A DNA stretch of 64,000 nucleotides from Phytophthora hibernalis. Its lineage: Eukaryota > Oomycota > Peronosporomycetes > Peronosporales > Peronosporaceae. The stretch lies in contig JAAKBF010000194.1 of assembly GCA_012656075.1 (NCBI GenBank), forward strand, positions 350,237-414,236, in the 5' to 3' direction. This document shows positions 33,844 to 45,417 of the stretch, in pieces. A model generated the notes under the pieces. It was not told the DNA's origin, ran no database searches, and saw only the letters and a program-made list of their open reading frames with translations. The translations under genes were made by a program, and so were the position numbers. Position 1 is the stretch's first letter. Every line of letters starts with the position of its first letter.

Positions 33844-34059
33844 CAGACATCAACTCGACTGAAGTCCACGCGACACTATCGCATCCGCGTACGACGCAGA
33901 CGACTTCCTGTCTGAGATTCGATCCTATCTCCGCGAGCCGTCTGACGCTGAACAGCGCAAGCTTTCTACACGAGCGCGCGCTTCGGTCGCGCGCTATCAA
34001 CTCGAATGTGACCTGCTGACGTATAGCGTCGATCGCTTCGACGCTCCGCGCGTCGTCGT

Positions 34060-34800
34060 ACCTCTTGACGACGACCTTAGAGCTCGTCTGATGCACGAGT
34101 ACCACGACACTCCGAGTGCCGGACATCTGGGGCGCGAGAAAACATTCCTCGCGCTGTCGCGCGATTTCTTCTGGCCCCACATGTACAGTGGGTTCGAAAA
34201 TGGGTTCGCTCGTGTGAAGTCTGTCAGTGCGTCAAACCCGCGCCGTCATCGCAAGCTCCGCTCCGTCCACTTCCGGTTGCGTCCGATGCGTGGTCGTCAG
34301 TCAGCATGGACTTCATCTTTGGCTTGCCTTCAGACGCCGATGACAATGTCGGCGTCGTCGTGTTCATCGACCGGTTCAGCAAGATGGTCCATATGGCGCC
34401 GGTTCCGGCGTCGGTCAGCGCAGAAGACACCGCGGCTTTGTTTGTCGACATCGTCTTCAGACACCACGGTCTTCCCTCGTCCATCGTGTCGGACCGCGAC
34501 CCGCGGTTCACGCCTGCATTCTGGAATCGACTGTTCAAGCTCTTGAGCACTCGCCTGATGATGTCCACGGCTGCCCATCCTGAGACCGACGGTCAGACTG
34601 AGGGCGTGAACCGCGTTCTTGGAGACGTCTTACGCAGCTACGCGATGTAGTACGCGTCTTGGAGCTCGTTCTTGCCGTTAGCCGAGTTCGCGTTGAACAA
34701 CGCAGTCCATGCGTCAACTGGATTGACGCCGTTTATCGTCAACCACGCGCGGCACCCGCGCGTCCCTGCTCTTCTTGCCGTGGGCGAGTCCACGGCTGCG
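34060..34800 (+). pseudogene. Gypsy integrase, stop after the core
   Basis: The HHCC zinc part (HEYHDTPSAGHLGREKTF, then WVRSCEVCQC in a second frame) precedes the D,D-35-E core: Asp in MDFIFGL, Asp in VSDRDPRFTP, Glu in PETDGQTEGVNR. All three acidic residues are kept, but a TAG at 34648-34650 cuts the frame before FLPLAEFALNNAVHASTGLT. Confidence 0.75.
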
Positions 34801-35853
34801 AGTGGTCCGACTCTTGGTGGGGCGGAATGGATTCGTCCGGGCGACGCAAATCTACGTCTCAGAGTCCGGCAGCAGAAGAGGCGTCGGCACGCGTCGGCGT
34901 CACCAATTCCAAGAACAACTCGATCGTCGAATGGGCTGCCAATCCGCCGCACCAGTGTCTTTCCTGTCATTCATGATCCGGCGACCGGTGCCGGATCCGC
35001 TGTGGCCAACTTTGAGAAGACACCTGACCTCACAGCCGCGGACTCCACAGCGATTTCGGACTTCCTGCTGCGCCGTCAATCCGTCGTGCGCTTTGTGCGC
35101 GGCGCAATCGCCCAAGTAGTTGACAAGCAGAAAGAAAATGCAGACAAGAGCGGACGCAAGAACACGGACGTGTATTATGTTGGCGACAAGGTCCTACTCT
35201 CCGTCGCAGGCATTCAACCTGGCGCCGTGACTAATCTCGGCGCCAACAAGCTACTGCCACGGTTCATTGGTCCGTTGATGGTTATGGCTGTCAAAGGAGA
35301 CGCCTACACGCTCGACATTCCGACCACTATGCGACTCCACCCCACGTTCTACGTGGGGCGACTCAAACGTTACTATCCGTCGGCAATCCCTGGTCAAGAT
35401 CCTCGCGGAACTCCGTCTACTCCCGAAGCCGACGCAGCAACCGCTGCATCGCGTCATACTCCTGATTCTGACGGTCACGCATCGCACGCAGCGCGACGGC
35501 CTCCTCCGAAGACGGTTCAGATCCTGCGCGTTGTCATGTACACTCGACTCAGCCGGATCGGCTTGGTGGCTCATCGAGTCCAAGCGAGACGCCGAACCCG
35601 CAGCGCCGACGCTTCCCGGCGCTTGGAAGATCTGCGAGCGGCGCAGACCCCGCCGGTCCCCGTAGTGGATCATCAGCATGATGTCCCCTGTTCATTACTT
35701 GCAACGCGACCCCGCGGAGAGCTCCCGATGTGGCGCAGATGATTCCAGCATTCGTCCTGGTGCGACGCATGATATCTCCAGTCGCGCCGCTCGTATCCTG
35801 GACGTCGATCAATCTGCGCCGGTCAGCTTCTGGCGCGATGGACCACCCCGCTT

Positions 35854-36108
35854 GTGGATACTACGGGCGACCGTCGCTGGATCATCGACCGCATTGTTGA
35901 TCACGTGAACGATCGTCGCGACCCCAGTCAGCCAGGCCGCGGGCCGCCCCGCGGCCGTACACCGAGTATTCCTCGAACGCGCCAGTATCGCGTACGCTGG
36001 CTCGACTATGCTCCCACGGATCATTCATGGGAGGCGCGTGAAGCCCTGCTTGCTGATGTCCCCACTGTGGTGGCGGCGTACGAGGCAGGAGTCGAGGCGT
36101 CTACGTAG
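35854..36108 (+). pseudogene. Gypsy C-terminal chromodomain
   Basis: RRWIIDRIVDHVNDR followed by QYRVRWLDYAPTDHSWEARE is a chromodomain, the reader module that steers chromoviruses to marked chromatin. It is preceded by a GPLMVMAVKGDAYTLDIP-type SH3-like linker near 35270 in a different frame. Confidence 0.75.
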
Positions 36109-36440
36109 CACCGTCCGGGAGAGTCCCGACGCAACTAGCTTGCGCCCGTTGAGTGTTTGCCGATGTTCCCGCGACCGCTGGTGCGCCTCATTTAGTCGGC
36201 GGTAGGTCCGCCGACACAGCGCCGTCAAGATCCGCCCGAAGTCGCCGCGCCCTCCATCTCCGTACATGTTTGCGTCACGTGGGGTTCCAACCCACGCGCG
36301 AAGTGTGGTGACCCGCGCCGTAGACCACTCGCCCGCCATGCTTGTCCAGTTCGCCGCTGCAGTAGTTAGTGTCCGAACCCGGAGGCCCCTGCGCGTTTTC
36401 TTTTCGTTTTCTTTCTTCGCTCACTGTGTTTGCTCCCTTA

Positions 36441-36452
36441 AGTGAGGGAGGG
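36441..36452 (+). other. Polypurine tract of the Gypsy element
   Basis: AGTGAGGGAGGG directly abuts the TG of the 3' LTR at 36453, the usual plus-strand primer position. Confidence 0.7.
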
Positions 36453-36989
36453 TGAAACGGGCCTCCGTATCATCCTGTCATATCTACATTTAGAGATTCT
36501 GTCCTCCCATTGGTCAAAGGGGGACAGTGACCTGGCACTATCTGATTGGTCAGAAGTGCAATTACATATCTTAGTTTTAGCCTATTAGAGAGGGGCTCCC
36601 AGTTGGGTGGCCCACAATGGCCCTGACCTTCCGCCAGGGTCTACTCCTAATAACAGAGTCATTTTAACCTTAAATCCCGCACGTCCTTCTCGGACGTTCG
36701 TCTTAACCAAGCTTCCTCAAAGCACTCTATAGTGCAAGCTATATAGCGTGGCTCTATCGCCGTTACAGCTGTTTTCATGTGGTCCTAAATCTATCAGTAC
36801 TAACTATTGGTCCTGGCAGAATGTGCGCGATGTCGTGAGGTTATTATACCACAAGACCACCCTCCCGGCTAGAAGTCGCTGGGACCGCATGTGTCGCGTA
36901 GCGGCTGTACTACCTGGCCATTGCACTGGTGTTAACGCGCTGATTGCGATGCTGCCATAGTTAGTTAGCCCGTAGCCGCTCTGTCTACA
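36453..36989 (+). repeat. 3' LTR of the Gypsy element
   Basis: Starts TGAAACGGGCC next to the purine tract. The first 114 bp are shared with 30255-30369. The right end is inferred from a CTACA at 36985-36989 and could be elsewhere. Confidence 0.5.
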
Positions 36990-37367
36990 ATGAATATGTT
37001 CTCGAATGAGATTGCCGGTTTTCTTCTACATGTAGCTTGTTAAGCAGAATGAGCTTGTTAAGCGCCCGTACCGCCTGTACTGTAGTGACTCATGGCACGC
37101 TACGTTTAAAACGAGTCAAATAGATAGCAAGTCGCTCCTCATCGCCCAACAGTACATTGGAGTCGTCCTTAAGTACTAATAGCGGTACCACAAACAGTAA
37201 CCAAAATCAGAAGGTCACTTTTACTGGGTGGTACAATGTACCGGTACGTAGGGTGTTCATTATAAGGCGAGAAAGTCGGACTGGTACCGGCAGTCCTCGA
37301 ATTTTGATAGAGAGCTCCCCGAATAGAGCATCCCCTTTTATACTCAAGTTCGGAAGTGCATAAACAT
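36990..37367. other. Gene-free spacer
   Basis: No convincing gene. Contains a doubled GCTTGTTAAGC(AG/GC) motif at about 37027-37056 and several GGTACC/ACCGGTAC palindromes common across the window. Confidence 0.3.
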
Positions 37368-37495
37368 TGCGCAAAGCGAGCGCAGCGAGCAAACCCCGCG
37401 CGAACCGCGGTAGAATAGCACATAGCGAGCGAAGCGAGCCGATCCCTGCGCGAGGCGCGGTAGGGTTCCGCGCGGAGCGCGTAGTGTTCACGCCT
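37368..37495. repeat. GC-rich cluster of short palindromic repeats
   Basis: Repeats of AGCGAGCG(C/A)AGCGAGC and of GCGCGAACCGCGGTAG / GCGCGAGGCGCGGTAG / CGCGCGGAGCGCGTAG, each able to fold on itself. Base composition differs sharply from the AT-rich flanks. Probably part of a repeat family; identity unknown. Confidence 0.55.
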
Positions 37496-37914
37496 TAGAA
37501 GGATTTTTTTGGGTTCCAGCTAGGGGTGTATTTCTAGTATCGACTTATCCGGTCGTGTATAATGCGACATGGATGGTTCCATAAAACCAACGAGTCGGAT
37601 ACAGTAGCACGGCTATTGCAACACCCAGTCGGGGACAGCACCACGTGCCTTTTGACAACACTGAAATACAGCGCAAACTATTACGCAACGGACACGACAT
37701 ATGCGTTGGTGCTTCAAGGCGTTTCCTGGTTCACGCAACATCCAACGCACGGGGCGAAAGAACCAGTCAGTGAAATGTCTTCAAAATTTAAGAAAACTTT
37801 TCTGAATAGCTTATCATAAACTACATGTCCTTCTTCGCGTCTGTACCTGTAGTCATCGTTCTCGGTACCATTCGTAGGCGCTACAGACAGATGGAGTTTG
37901 TACCCCCAAGTATT

Positions 37915-38910
37915 GCTGAAGTACGACATACTCGACGACAACCGCCTCAGCTCCCTCTGGGTCGTTGATCGTGGCGGCTGGGGCACGTTGAGTGTCAACA
38001 AGGGTTTTGTTAACATGCTCAACACAACACAATTAGATCAGTAAGTTGCGCGGCAGCTCGGTGGATTGAACCCGAAGGGTGGGGCCAAGCTCCCAGATCT
38101 CAGTTACCTCGAGGGAGTTGTTCGCGTGGGCGCAAACTAGCTCCAGAAGACGCTGTTCGCAGCGCTGGATTCTCGAACAGTATCTTGAACGTCAACGAAC
38201 AGGCCCCTGAAGTACTTACCACGACCCTCGTCATGCACTATGCTGACACACGCTGTCACCAAGCTGAAAGTCCGTTCGTCCTTCGTGTCTGTGAGGCGAT
38301 TGCAGCTCGAACAATGCCCGAGTCAGAGCTACTGGCAATGTCGGTGACCATCCGCAGAGCGTTCGATCCTCCTGTAAAAGACACAACAGGCCACACCGAC
38401 CAACCAGCTGGAGACGCTAATCAATCTTGTGAAAGTGCAGGCGCTCCAGCAAAACGACATTCTCGCCAGCCAGGTCAGACTGGACGAGAGCGTGACACGT
38501 TGGAGGAAAAAGCGCCATTTTCAATTACCGTGACCACACAACACGACTCGGCTTCCGGACGCGCAGCCAAAGCAGCCAGGCGCATTTGTAAACTGTTTCC
38601 AAAGCCGCTATCCGATGCTTGGTACGAGTGGTTTGCGGATCAACCGTGCCCCTACGAATCCGCAGTGAAAACTGGACAAGTACAGGTATGCCGTGGTATA
38701 CGATGCTGTTCTTATCCTCTGGCTTCAAGCTGGACACGACGTCGCCTGACTACAAGTCGGAGATGCAGTCGCTTGGTCTCGAAGCTGAACGCAACACACT
38801 AGCATTCACGTCAGGAAGAGGATCCAACGCCGCCGCACGGGTCCGATCATCAAGTTGTTGCGTGATCTCGAGAAAGCCGGCGAGCTGGATCAGCTGATCG
38901 TTCCTCATTG
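37915..38910 (+). pseudogene. Decayed gene of unknown family
   Basis: One plus-strand frame keeps protein-like segments divided by stops: DNRLSSLWVVDRGGWGTLSV, RQLGGLNPKGGAKLPDLSYL, LQKTLFAALDSRTVS. Further on, other frames give VQALQQNDILASQVRLDESV, YAVVYDAVLILWLQAGHDV and IIKLLRDLEKAGELDQLIVP before a stop near 38911. This looks like one long multi-copy, perhaps transposon-borne, gene after many mutations. I cannot name it. Confidence 0.45.
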
Positions 38911-39552
38911 ACAAAGGTGCATCAAGGGCGAGATTGTCGAGGTGACTCCAGCTGCCGCACTCCCCGCGTTCGCACGACCTTCAGCAGTACACACAAGTTC
39001 ACAATAATTAGGCCAAATAATACGCAAAACCTAGACAATATCAAAGTTGGGGGCTGGGGTCGAATCAGCAACCATAGCGAACTCTGGATAAGAACATCAA
39101 CATGTTCATCGTTCTCGTGCACTTCAAGCTAGCGCAGAAATCAAGGGCAAGCCAGACGGAAAGATCGCAGTGCAGCGAGCTTGTACGCGATCATCATGGA
39201 GACGGACATCACCGCATGAGTGCCGGCGAGACAGCGAGCATGGACACGATGCGAGCGGATCAGACGGTGGGTTTGGCTAGGCGTGGGTCGACCAAGACGC
39301 TTGGTTTGGACGAGCACGAAGTCTGGCGCAGCAGACGGAAAGAATAAGTGGGTCATGCGACCGGTGCACAATCTCCGATTTGGGTCACAATACCAACATA
39401 ATCTACCGCGAATTACCGGTAGCAGTTGGAACGACGTTATCGTGGTTGGAATTTTTACGGTATGGCTTTAAAACAGGCAAATGCAAGCAAGACCTACCGA
39501 TTGTAAAATACGAAACTTTCCGTGTCATTTTCGAGACTGCAGCGATTATCGA
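38911..39552. other. Gene-free spacer
   Basis: Small overlapping frames on both strands, none with a recognisable domain. Nothing further supported. Confidence 0.3.
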
Positions 39553-39721
39553 CATGGCCACGATACTGAAAAGCTACGCTGAGAGCCTGCAGCAGTCGTT
39601 CGAGTCAGCGTCGAGGGCGCGGGGCAGAGCTTATCGCAGAGCGCGGAAGTGATGTGATGGAGTCCGCCATGCAGCAGAACTTGCTCAGATCCTCAGGCTT
39701 CGACAGCGCACGCGGTCAGTT
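39553..39721 (+). pseudogene. Truncated copy of the 266-aa hypothetical gene
   Basis: ATG at 39553 begins a match to the start of the gene at 22898-23698: SYAESLQQSFES versus SYAGGLQQSFES, and MESAMQQNLLRSSGFDSARG versus MESAMLQNLLISSGFDGARG, with a frameshift between. It is on the opposite strand from the parent and breaks off about 55 bp before array-related sequence starts at 39778. Confidence 0.75.
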
Positions 39722-39777
39722 AGAGTGTGCACTTCCGCTACACCAGGTACCGCACCTACAATCCCGTTCGAGCTGCA

Positions 39778-40470
39778 TTTTCAGTTCTCGTTCTTCCACA
39801 CTGTCAGACACCCCATCTGAAACTCGCACTGGGATGCACTTGCTGCTCGTGTTGACAGCGCAATTCATAGCGTCTTCTGCATTCAAAACCTGGTTCATAG
39901 CCCGATGCCAATGATCCATAGCGTTTATGTCATAAAGTGGATAGATACCGAAGCGAGGATCACTGACACCAACATCGTTGTCGGTACAATCGACGGCGAG
40001 GCTTTTGCGGAACTGCATGATCGACATTTGCGCTTTCGTCACAAACCACTGCGGGAATATGTAGCGAATATTGGTCTCGCATTCGTCTGCAGTAAATATG
40101 CCAGCAATGGCTTTCTTAGACTGTGGTAGCGATCTCCCCGAAAGTGTCTGTTTCGCCGTCTGGATACGATTGTTGCTGTAATCGCTGTCAAGGATTTTCA
40201 CGAGATTTTTAGGCTAGGTACAGAAGCCAGCGATCCCTGAACCAACTTCGTTGCCTTCCGATTTCCACGATACATACGATATTTCTTCCCCGTCACCTTT
40301 TGCTGCTTCCTTACTTTTGGACGTCCTCGGCTCTTCGCGCGTTTACTGATGGTGAATGACGCTGGGTGAGATTTGCCAGAAGAATCACTGCCTGAATAAG
40401 AGATGTGGCGCTTTGTCAGAGTAGTCGAAATCTCCACACTAGCACCCGACGTTTCCCCGCTAGCGCCAAT
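39778..40470 (-). repeat. Detached partial array unit (left outlier)
   Basis: About 693 bp matching the 1.4-kb unit in array orientation. It includes the point where one unit's gene end (SVPSLKIS, stop 40198) meets the next unit's start (GTG at 40201), so it is a piece of the array and not of a lone ancestor gene. It is cut off from the main array by 3.2 kb of other DNA. Confidence 0.85.
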
Positions 40471-40471
40471 A

Positions 40472-40715
40472 CAGCAAATGTTGCCACAAGGAGGACAGTC
40501 CACTGCTTTTGGGAGTTTGGCTTATCTCTCTCTTCTCATATTGCGGGAAAATAAAGGGATTCATGATGATGCTTGCATGGGCCATGTGCTGATGCATTTT
40601 CTGGAAGCAGTGGCGGAGATGGATTATAGTAAGAAGATTACGGCTGTGGGCTACATGCGATACGTGGATGCTGATAACGAGTTGGATTCTCTATCGCGTG
40701 AGGTGAGCACGCACG
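40472..40715 (+). repeat. Inverted fragment of the array unit
   Basis: GCAAATGTTGCCACAAGGAG onward is the unit read in the opposite direction, joined directly to the outlier at CCAATAC/AGCAAATG. It carries the shorter TTTT version of the frame-deciding run (40598-40601), so MHFLEAVAEMDYSKK stays open here. It ends at GTGAGCACGCAC. Confidence 0.85.
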
Positions 40716-40728
40716 GCTCTGGTCCGGT

Positions 40729-41035
40729 GTCGTTGTGCTCAACGGCGCTGTACGCCGTGGCGCTGTACTGCACTCCGCGACACTGCACTCCGCGACGGTG
40801 CACTCGGTGGCGCTGAACTCGGTAGCGCTGTATGTCGTGGCGCTGTACTAACTGGCGCTGGCTTTGGCGGCGCTGGATTTGTCTGGGCAGGCGCGTCGAA
40901 CCTGTGCTCAATGGCGGTTTACTCGTCCGAGCAGGCGGCGGCGCTATATTCGGCAGAGCAGGTTCGTCGATGCTGTGTTTGGCGGACCAGGTTCGTCGAT
41001 GCTGTGTTGGCGGAGCTGTACTCGGTGGCGCCTCG
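40729..41035. repeat. Minisatellite rich in GTGGCGCTGTA and a 25-bp doublet
   Basis: Imperfect repeats of (G)TGGCGCTGTACT / CTCCGCGACACTGCA cover 40735-40860, then CAGGTTCGTCGATGCTGTGTT occurs twice (about 40958 and 40987). No gene supported. 41036-41666 is also without a supported gene. Confidence 0.5.
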
Positions 41036-41666
41036 ACATACAGCGTCGGGGGCATGGATTTTGGAAATGGAAGGCTATCACTAAACATCCACGTGTAAAT
41101 TATGTTGAAGAAAATAAGATTTTGCTGGGGACGTTCTCTTTCGGGTCGAATGACCTGGGTGCGGCAACCGCGTATCAAATCCCGGCGGGGAGATACAAGA
41201 CTGGGCCTACCCCGGGTTAATACGGACACCCCATTCTGGGTGATACGCAGGGGGAAGAATCGTTGATTCTTCGATGAACATCCATTTTCAGCCCGTTTTA
41301 TGGTCGCTCCATACAAACCTCAAGATTGAGACCTCAACAATCGAAGGTGTCAGTCTTACATGGGAATGCAAATGAAGCGTCCGTCTTGACATGTGTTAGT
41401 CGGTACACACTTGGGGTTGATAAATTATAGGGCCATCTGAACCAGGAGGATTTTGTGCAAAAGAAGTCGAGGCCAAACGCGAACATGTCATTCACCACGA
41501 GACCGTAGAGGTCCCAGTGCCGTTGCTGATGAAGACGGCGGCGCAGCACACCACGACGGTGATGGAGACACCCGAGTTGACTTCCAGAACTCTCTTGTCG
41601 TAAAGCCAGTGTGACTCCACTGGCATATCCCCGCCTGGGACATGACAAGTGCGTTCGAGAAGGTTG

Positions 41667-43500
41667 ACTTACGAGAGTTTCGAGGATTAGTGCTAACTAT
41701 CAGAACTCTAGAAGTAAAAGTCAACAGGATCTCACTTTTGTTTTTCTTCTCTTCTCTCAAGTGGGCTACGACATATATAAGCTTTTATTTCGCATGTCCA
41801 GAAGACGGAACTACGCGTCAAACAAGACTGAACAGGAAAACAAAAAGACAAGAAGATTCGAGTATAATGGGACTGTCGAGGGACATTACGACGTTCAAGT
41901 GTTTCATATTGGCGATTGAATGAATTGTCTTGAGATACGGATGAAACTTGAGTAGCTCGAACGTCCTGGACATCGAAGTGATGTTAGAACGATTCCCAAG
42001 AGGCGGGGGATGTTGTACATGCAGCGAAAAGCAAGTTTTGTGCCAAGAGTGTGGAGTATTTAGGCACAACATCTCGACAGACAAGAAACGCCCAATTCTC
42101 AATAAAGTAGCAGCTATTCGGCGATTGTCACGGCCTCACATTATTCGGGATCTCCGGTGTTTTATCGGTTCAACTATTACAAGGACATGTGGCCGGGTCG
42201 ATCAGCAACGCTTGTACCTCTCACGGCTATGACATCTCCGCGTTTACCATTTTGATGGACAGGGAAAACAGGCAGCTTTCGATGCACTCAAAGAGAAGAT
42301 TAGCTCAGCTACCCCGTTCGATTATCCTGATTTACCAAAACGTTTGACATTTACACCGATGCTTCAATTTTCAATTGGGGGAGTATTAATGCAAGATGGA
42401 AAACCGCTTACGTTTTGGCCGCATAAATGGGATGAGACCCAGCGCAAATACGCGACCAAAAAGGAGCTGCTAAGCATCAGATTCATGCTATGTGAATTCC
42501 GCGTGGGCACAGAAGATCATAGTGTTCACCGATCATCGCAATTCAACGTTCCATAATATTTCAAATTGGACTATGTTTTTGCGATGGCGGCTTGAGATAG
42601 AGGAGTACACCCCGAATTGATCTACGTGATAACGTTGGAGTCGATGCTATGTCCCCTTTGCTGATGCAGTGCAGTATGGTCAATGAAATTGCGGACAAGG
42701 GTGAGCAAGATAGTAAATTGTTTTCGATGCAATCAAGGCCGCTCAACGTGACGTTGGTTTGAAGGTATCAGATAAGGTAGTGCTACGAAAGATTGGTTGT
42801 GTGCGTTTGTATATGACATCCAAGGATGGGCGTATAATTGTACGAAAAACGCTGCCGCAATTGATCATAGAAACCTATCACGAATGGGTGGTTCATCCTG
42901 GTATCATAATTATGCCACAATACATTAAGGCAGTATTTTCCTGCCACCGAATGGACAGTGATAACATGACATGGGTTAAATAATGCCAGAGCTGCGTCCA
43001 TTTAAACACCGCGTACAAGCGTATGGCCATATTTCAGAGAAAACTGCGGTGGTTCGACACGGGAATGAAATTGCAATTGATTCGATTGGTCCACTTGGGC
43101 GATGACAATGAAGAGCTATGTATATTATGGATACGAGTACTCGATTATTTTAGCTTGCAGTGTAGAAAGATCCAATAAGTGCAGAAGCCGCGCGCATCAT
43201 TGACCAAATGTGGTTCAACCGATACCCACGGCCGAAAATATGCATTTTTGATGGAAGATCAGAGTTTAAATTGGAGTTTCGCGAATTGCTGGAGTCATCT
43301 GAGATTGAGGCAGCACCAACGACAGCACGCAATCCACAATCTAACTCGACCATCGAGCGAGTGCAGCGATGTATCAACGAAAAGTGCGCTCGAGAATATT
43401 AACTTACGAGAGTTTCGAGGATTAGTCCAAAATGTCAGAACCCTATGAGTTAAAGTCAACAGGACCTCATTTTTTCTTCTCTTTTCTCAAGTGAACTACG
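41667..43500 (+). mobile_element. Second Gypsy remnant with about 100-bp direct terminal repeats
   Basis: ACTTACGAGAGTTTCGAGGA starts a roughly 100-bp direct repeat at 41667-41770 and 43402-43500, LTR-like. Between them are pol pieces on the plus strand: an RT tail (IRRLSRPHIIRDLRCFIG), RNase H (DGKPLTFWPHKWDETQRKYA, KKELLSIRFMLCEFR), an HHCC region (ETYHEWVVHPGIIIMPQYIK, then CQSCVHLN) and an integrase core piece (ICIFDGRSEF, NPQSNSTIERVQRC). gag, protease and most RT are missing and stops are frequent. It lies between the array outlier and the main array. Confidence 0.65.
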
Positions 43501-43631
43501 CCACGCTCAATCGTATCTTAGGTTGACAGGAAGCTTTGGCCCAGCCCATGATGTTGAGCACCGTACTGAGGTCTGGTCAGTCACGCTCTCGCATCTCAGC
43601 ACGTCGTACATAGTGCTGATCGCTGTGGATG

Positions 43632-44019
43632 CATCTGAAACTCGCACTGGGATGCACTTGCTGCTCGTGTTGACAGCGCAATTCATAGCGTCTTCTGCAT
43701 TCAAAACCTGGTTCATAGCCCGATGCCAATGATCCATAGCGTTTATGTCATAAAGTGGATAGATACCGAAGCGAGGATCACTGACACCAACATCGTTGTC
43801 GGTACAATCGACGGCAAGGCTTTTGCGGAACTGCATGATCGACATTTGCGCTTTCGTCACAAACCACTGCGGGAATATGTAGCGAATATTGGTCTCGCAT
43901 TCGTCTGCAGTAAATATGCCAGCAATGGCTTTCTTAGACTGTGGTAACGATCTCCCCGAAAGTGTCTGTTTCGCCGTCTGGATACGATTGTTGCTGTAAT
44001 CGCTGTCAAGGATTTTCAC
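43632..44019 (-). pseudogene. Array gene a: 5' part only
   Basis: Keeps the start region (KILDSDYSNNRIQTAKQ onward) to PVRVSD, then leaves the array at 43632. Reads NCAVNTSS, as do the three leftmost copies, versus NWAVNTSS further right. Confidence 0.8.
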
Positions 44020-45417
44020 GAGATTTTTAGGCTAGGTACAGAAGCCAGCGATCCCTGAACCAACTTCGTTGCCTTCCGATTTCCACGACATACGATATTT
44101 CTTCCCCGTCACCTTTTGCTGCTTCCTTACTTTTGGACGTCCTCGGCTCTTCGCGCGTTTACTGATGGTGAATGACGCTGGGTGAGATTTGCCAGAAGAA
44201 TCACTGCCTGAATAAGAGATGTGGCGCTTTGTCAGAGTAGTCGAAATCTCCACACTAGCACCCGACGTTTCCCCGCTAGCGCCAATACACACCACGTTAG
44301 CATTCGAAGTACCTGTAGGTATCAGCTCGATATATGTAGGTACTTTGGCTTGCGTGCCACTTTTCTTCGCGAGAATCTTCCTATTCGGCGGGTTGATTCA
44401 ACTTGCACGACAATTTCCACCGCGGGACGATGTGCCGGACAGGGATCGCACTTTTTATTGACCAGTCTCCAGAACTTCACGTGCCGACACGGTAGGAGCA
44501 TGGTCTGCATGAACACGCATGAACAAAGATAGGTCTGTATCATCGAATAGATAACAAATAAACCGCTGAAGTTAGTTATAAAGATGACAATGTAGAAGAG
44601 TAAAGTAACACGTACCGATGTATCGACATGGTAGATGTTCTCCTCGCCACCGAGCAACATGGTTACCATGTTCGGCGTGACTTCATCAATCATGTAGTGT
44701 GTAGAACGGTGCTTCGCCACCGCATACTGCTTTCAATCTGGCGGTACGCGTGCGTGCTCACCTCACCCGATAGAGAATCCAACTCGCTATCAGCATCCAC
44801 GTATCGCATGTAGCCCACAGCCGTAATCTTCTTACTATAATCCATCTCCGCCACTGCTTCCAGAAAAATGCATCAGCACATGGCCCATGCAAGCATCATC
44901 ATGAATCCCTTTATTTTCCCGCAATATGAGAAGAGAGATAAGCCAAACTCCCAAAAGCAGTGGACTGTCCTCCTTGTGGCAACATTTGCTTGATTTTCAG
45001 TTCTCGTTCTTCCACACTGTCAGACACCCCATCTGAAACTCGCACTGGGATGCACTTGCTGCTCGTGTTGACAGCGCAATTCATAGCGTCTTCTGCATTC
45101 AAAACCTGGTTCATAGCCCGATGCCAATGATCCATAGCGTTTATGTCATAAAGTGGATAGATACCGAAGCGAGGATCACTGACACCAACATCGTTGTCGG
45201 TACAATCGACGGCGAGGCTTTTGCGGAACTGCATGATCGACATTTGCGCTTTCGTCACAAACCACTGCGGGAATATGTAGCGAATATTGGTCTCGCATTC
45301 GTCTGCAGTAAATATGCCAGCAATGGCTTTCTTAGACTGTGGTAGCGATCTCCCCGAAAGTGTCTGTTTCGCCGTCTGGATACGATTGTTGCTGTAATCG
45401 CTGTCAAGGATTTTCAC
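44016..45417 (-). pseudogene. Array gene b (left edge copy)
   Basis: Breaks: TTTTT run at MHF, CTTTC instead of CTTTTC after RQIEKQ, one T fewer after RRK, and a 2-bp loss (ACGACATACG) near the C terminus. Carries the CDPC/AVEIVV alleles that it shares with the right-edge copy n. Confidence 0.8.

Larger units (their letters stand above)
30255..36989 (+). mobile_element. Ty3/Gypsy chromodomain retrotransposon (chromovirus), decayed
   Basis: Domain order is gag, protease, reverse transcriptase, RNase H, integrase, chromodomain, the chromovirus layout. The 3' LTR begins TGAAACGGGCCTCCGTATC at 36453 after a purine tract. The same 115 bp occur at 30255-30369, but there they run straight into the middle of gag: the rest of the 5' LTR, the primer site and the gag start are missing. 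The coding region has many frame changes and stops, and both protease and RT have lost key residues. The 3' LTR end at about 36989 (CTACA) is a guess. Confidence 0.8.

Noticed and set aside
30255..36566. A very short-LTR (115 bp) retrotransposon family.
   Set aside because: The left match stops because of a deletion into gag, while the right LTR continues past 36566, so the true LTR is longer.
40651..41316. A 221-codon Arg/Gln/Pro-rich frame.
   Set aside because: It is produced by the minisatellite and the inverted array fragment read in one frame; no real protein signal.
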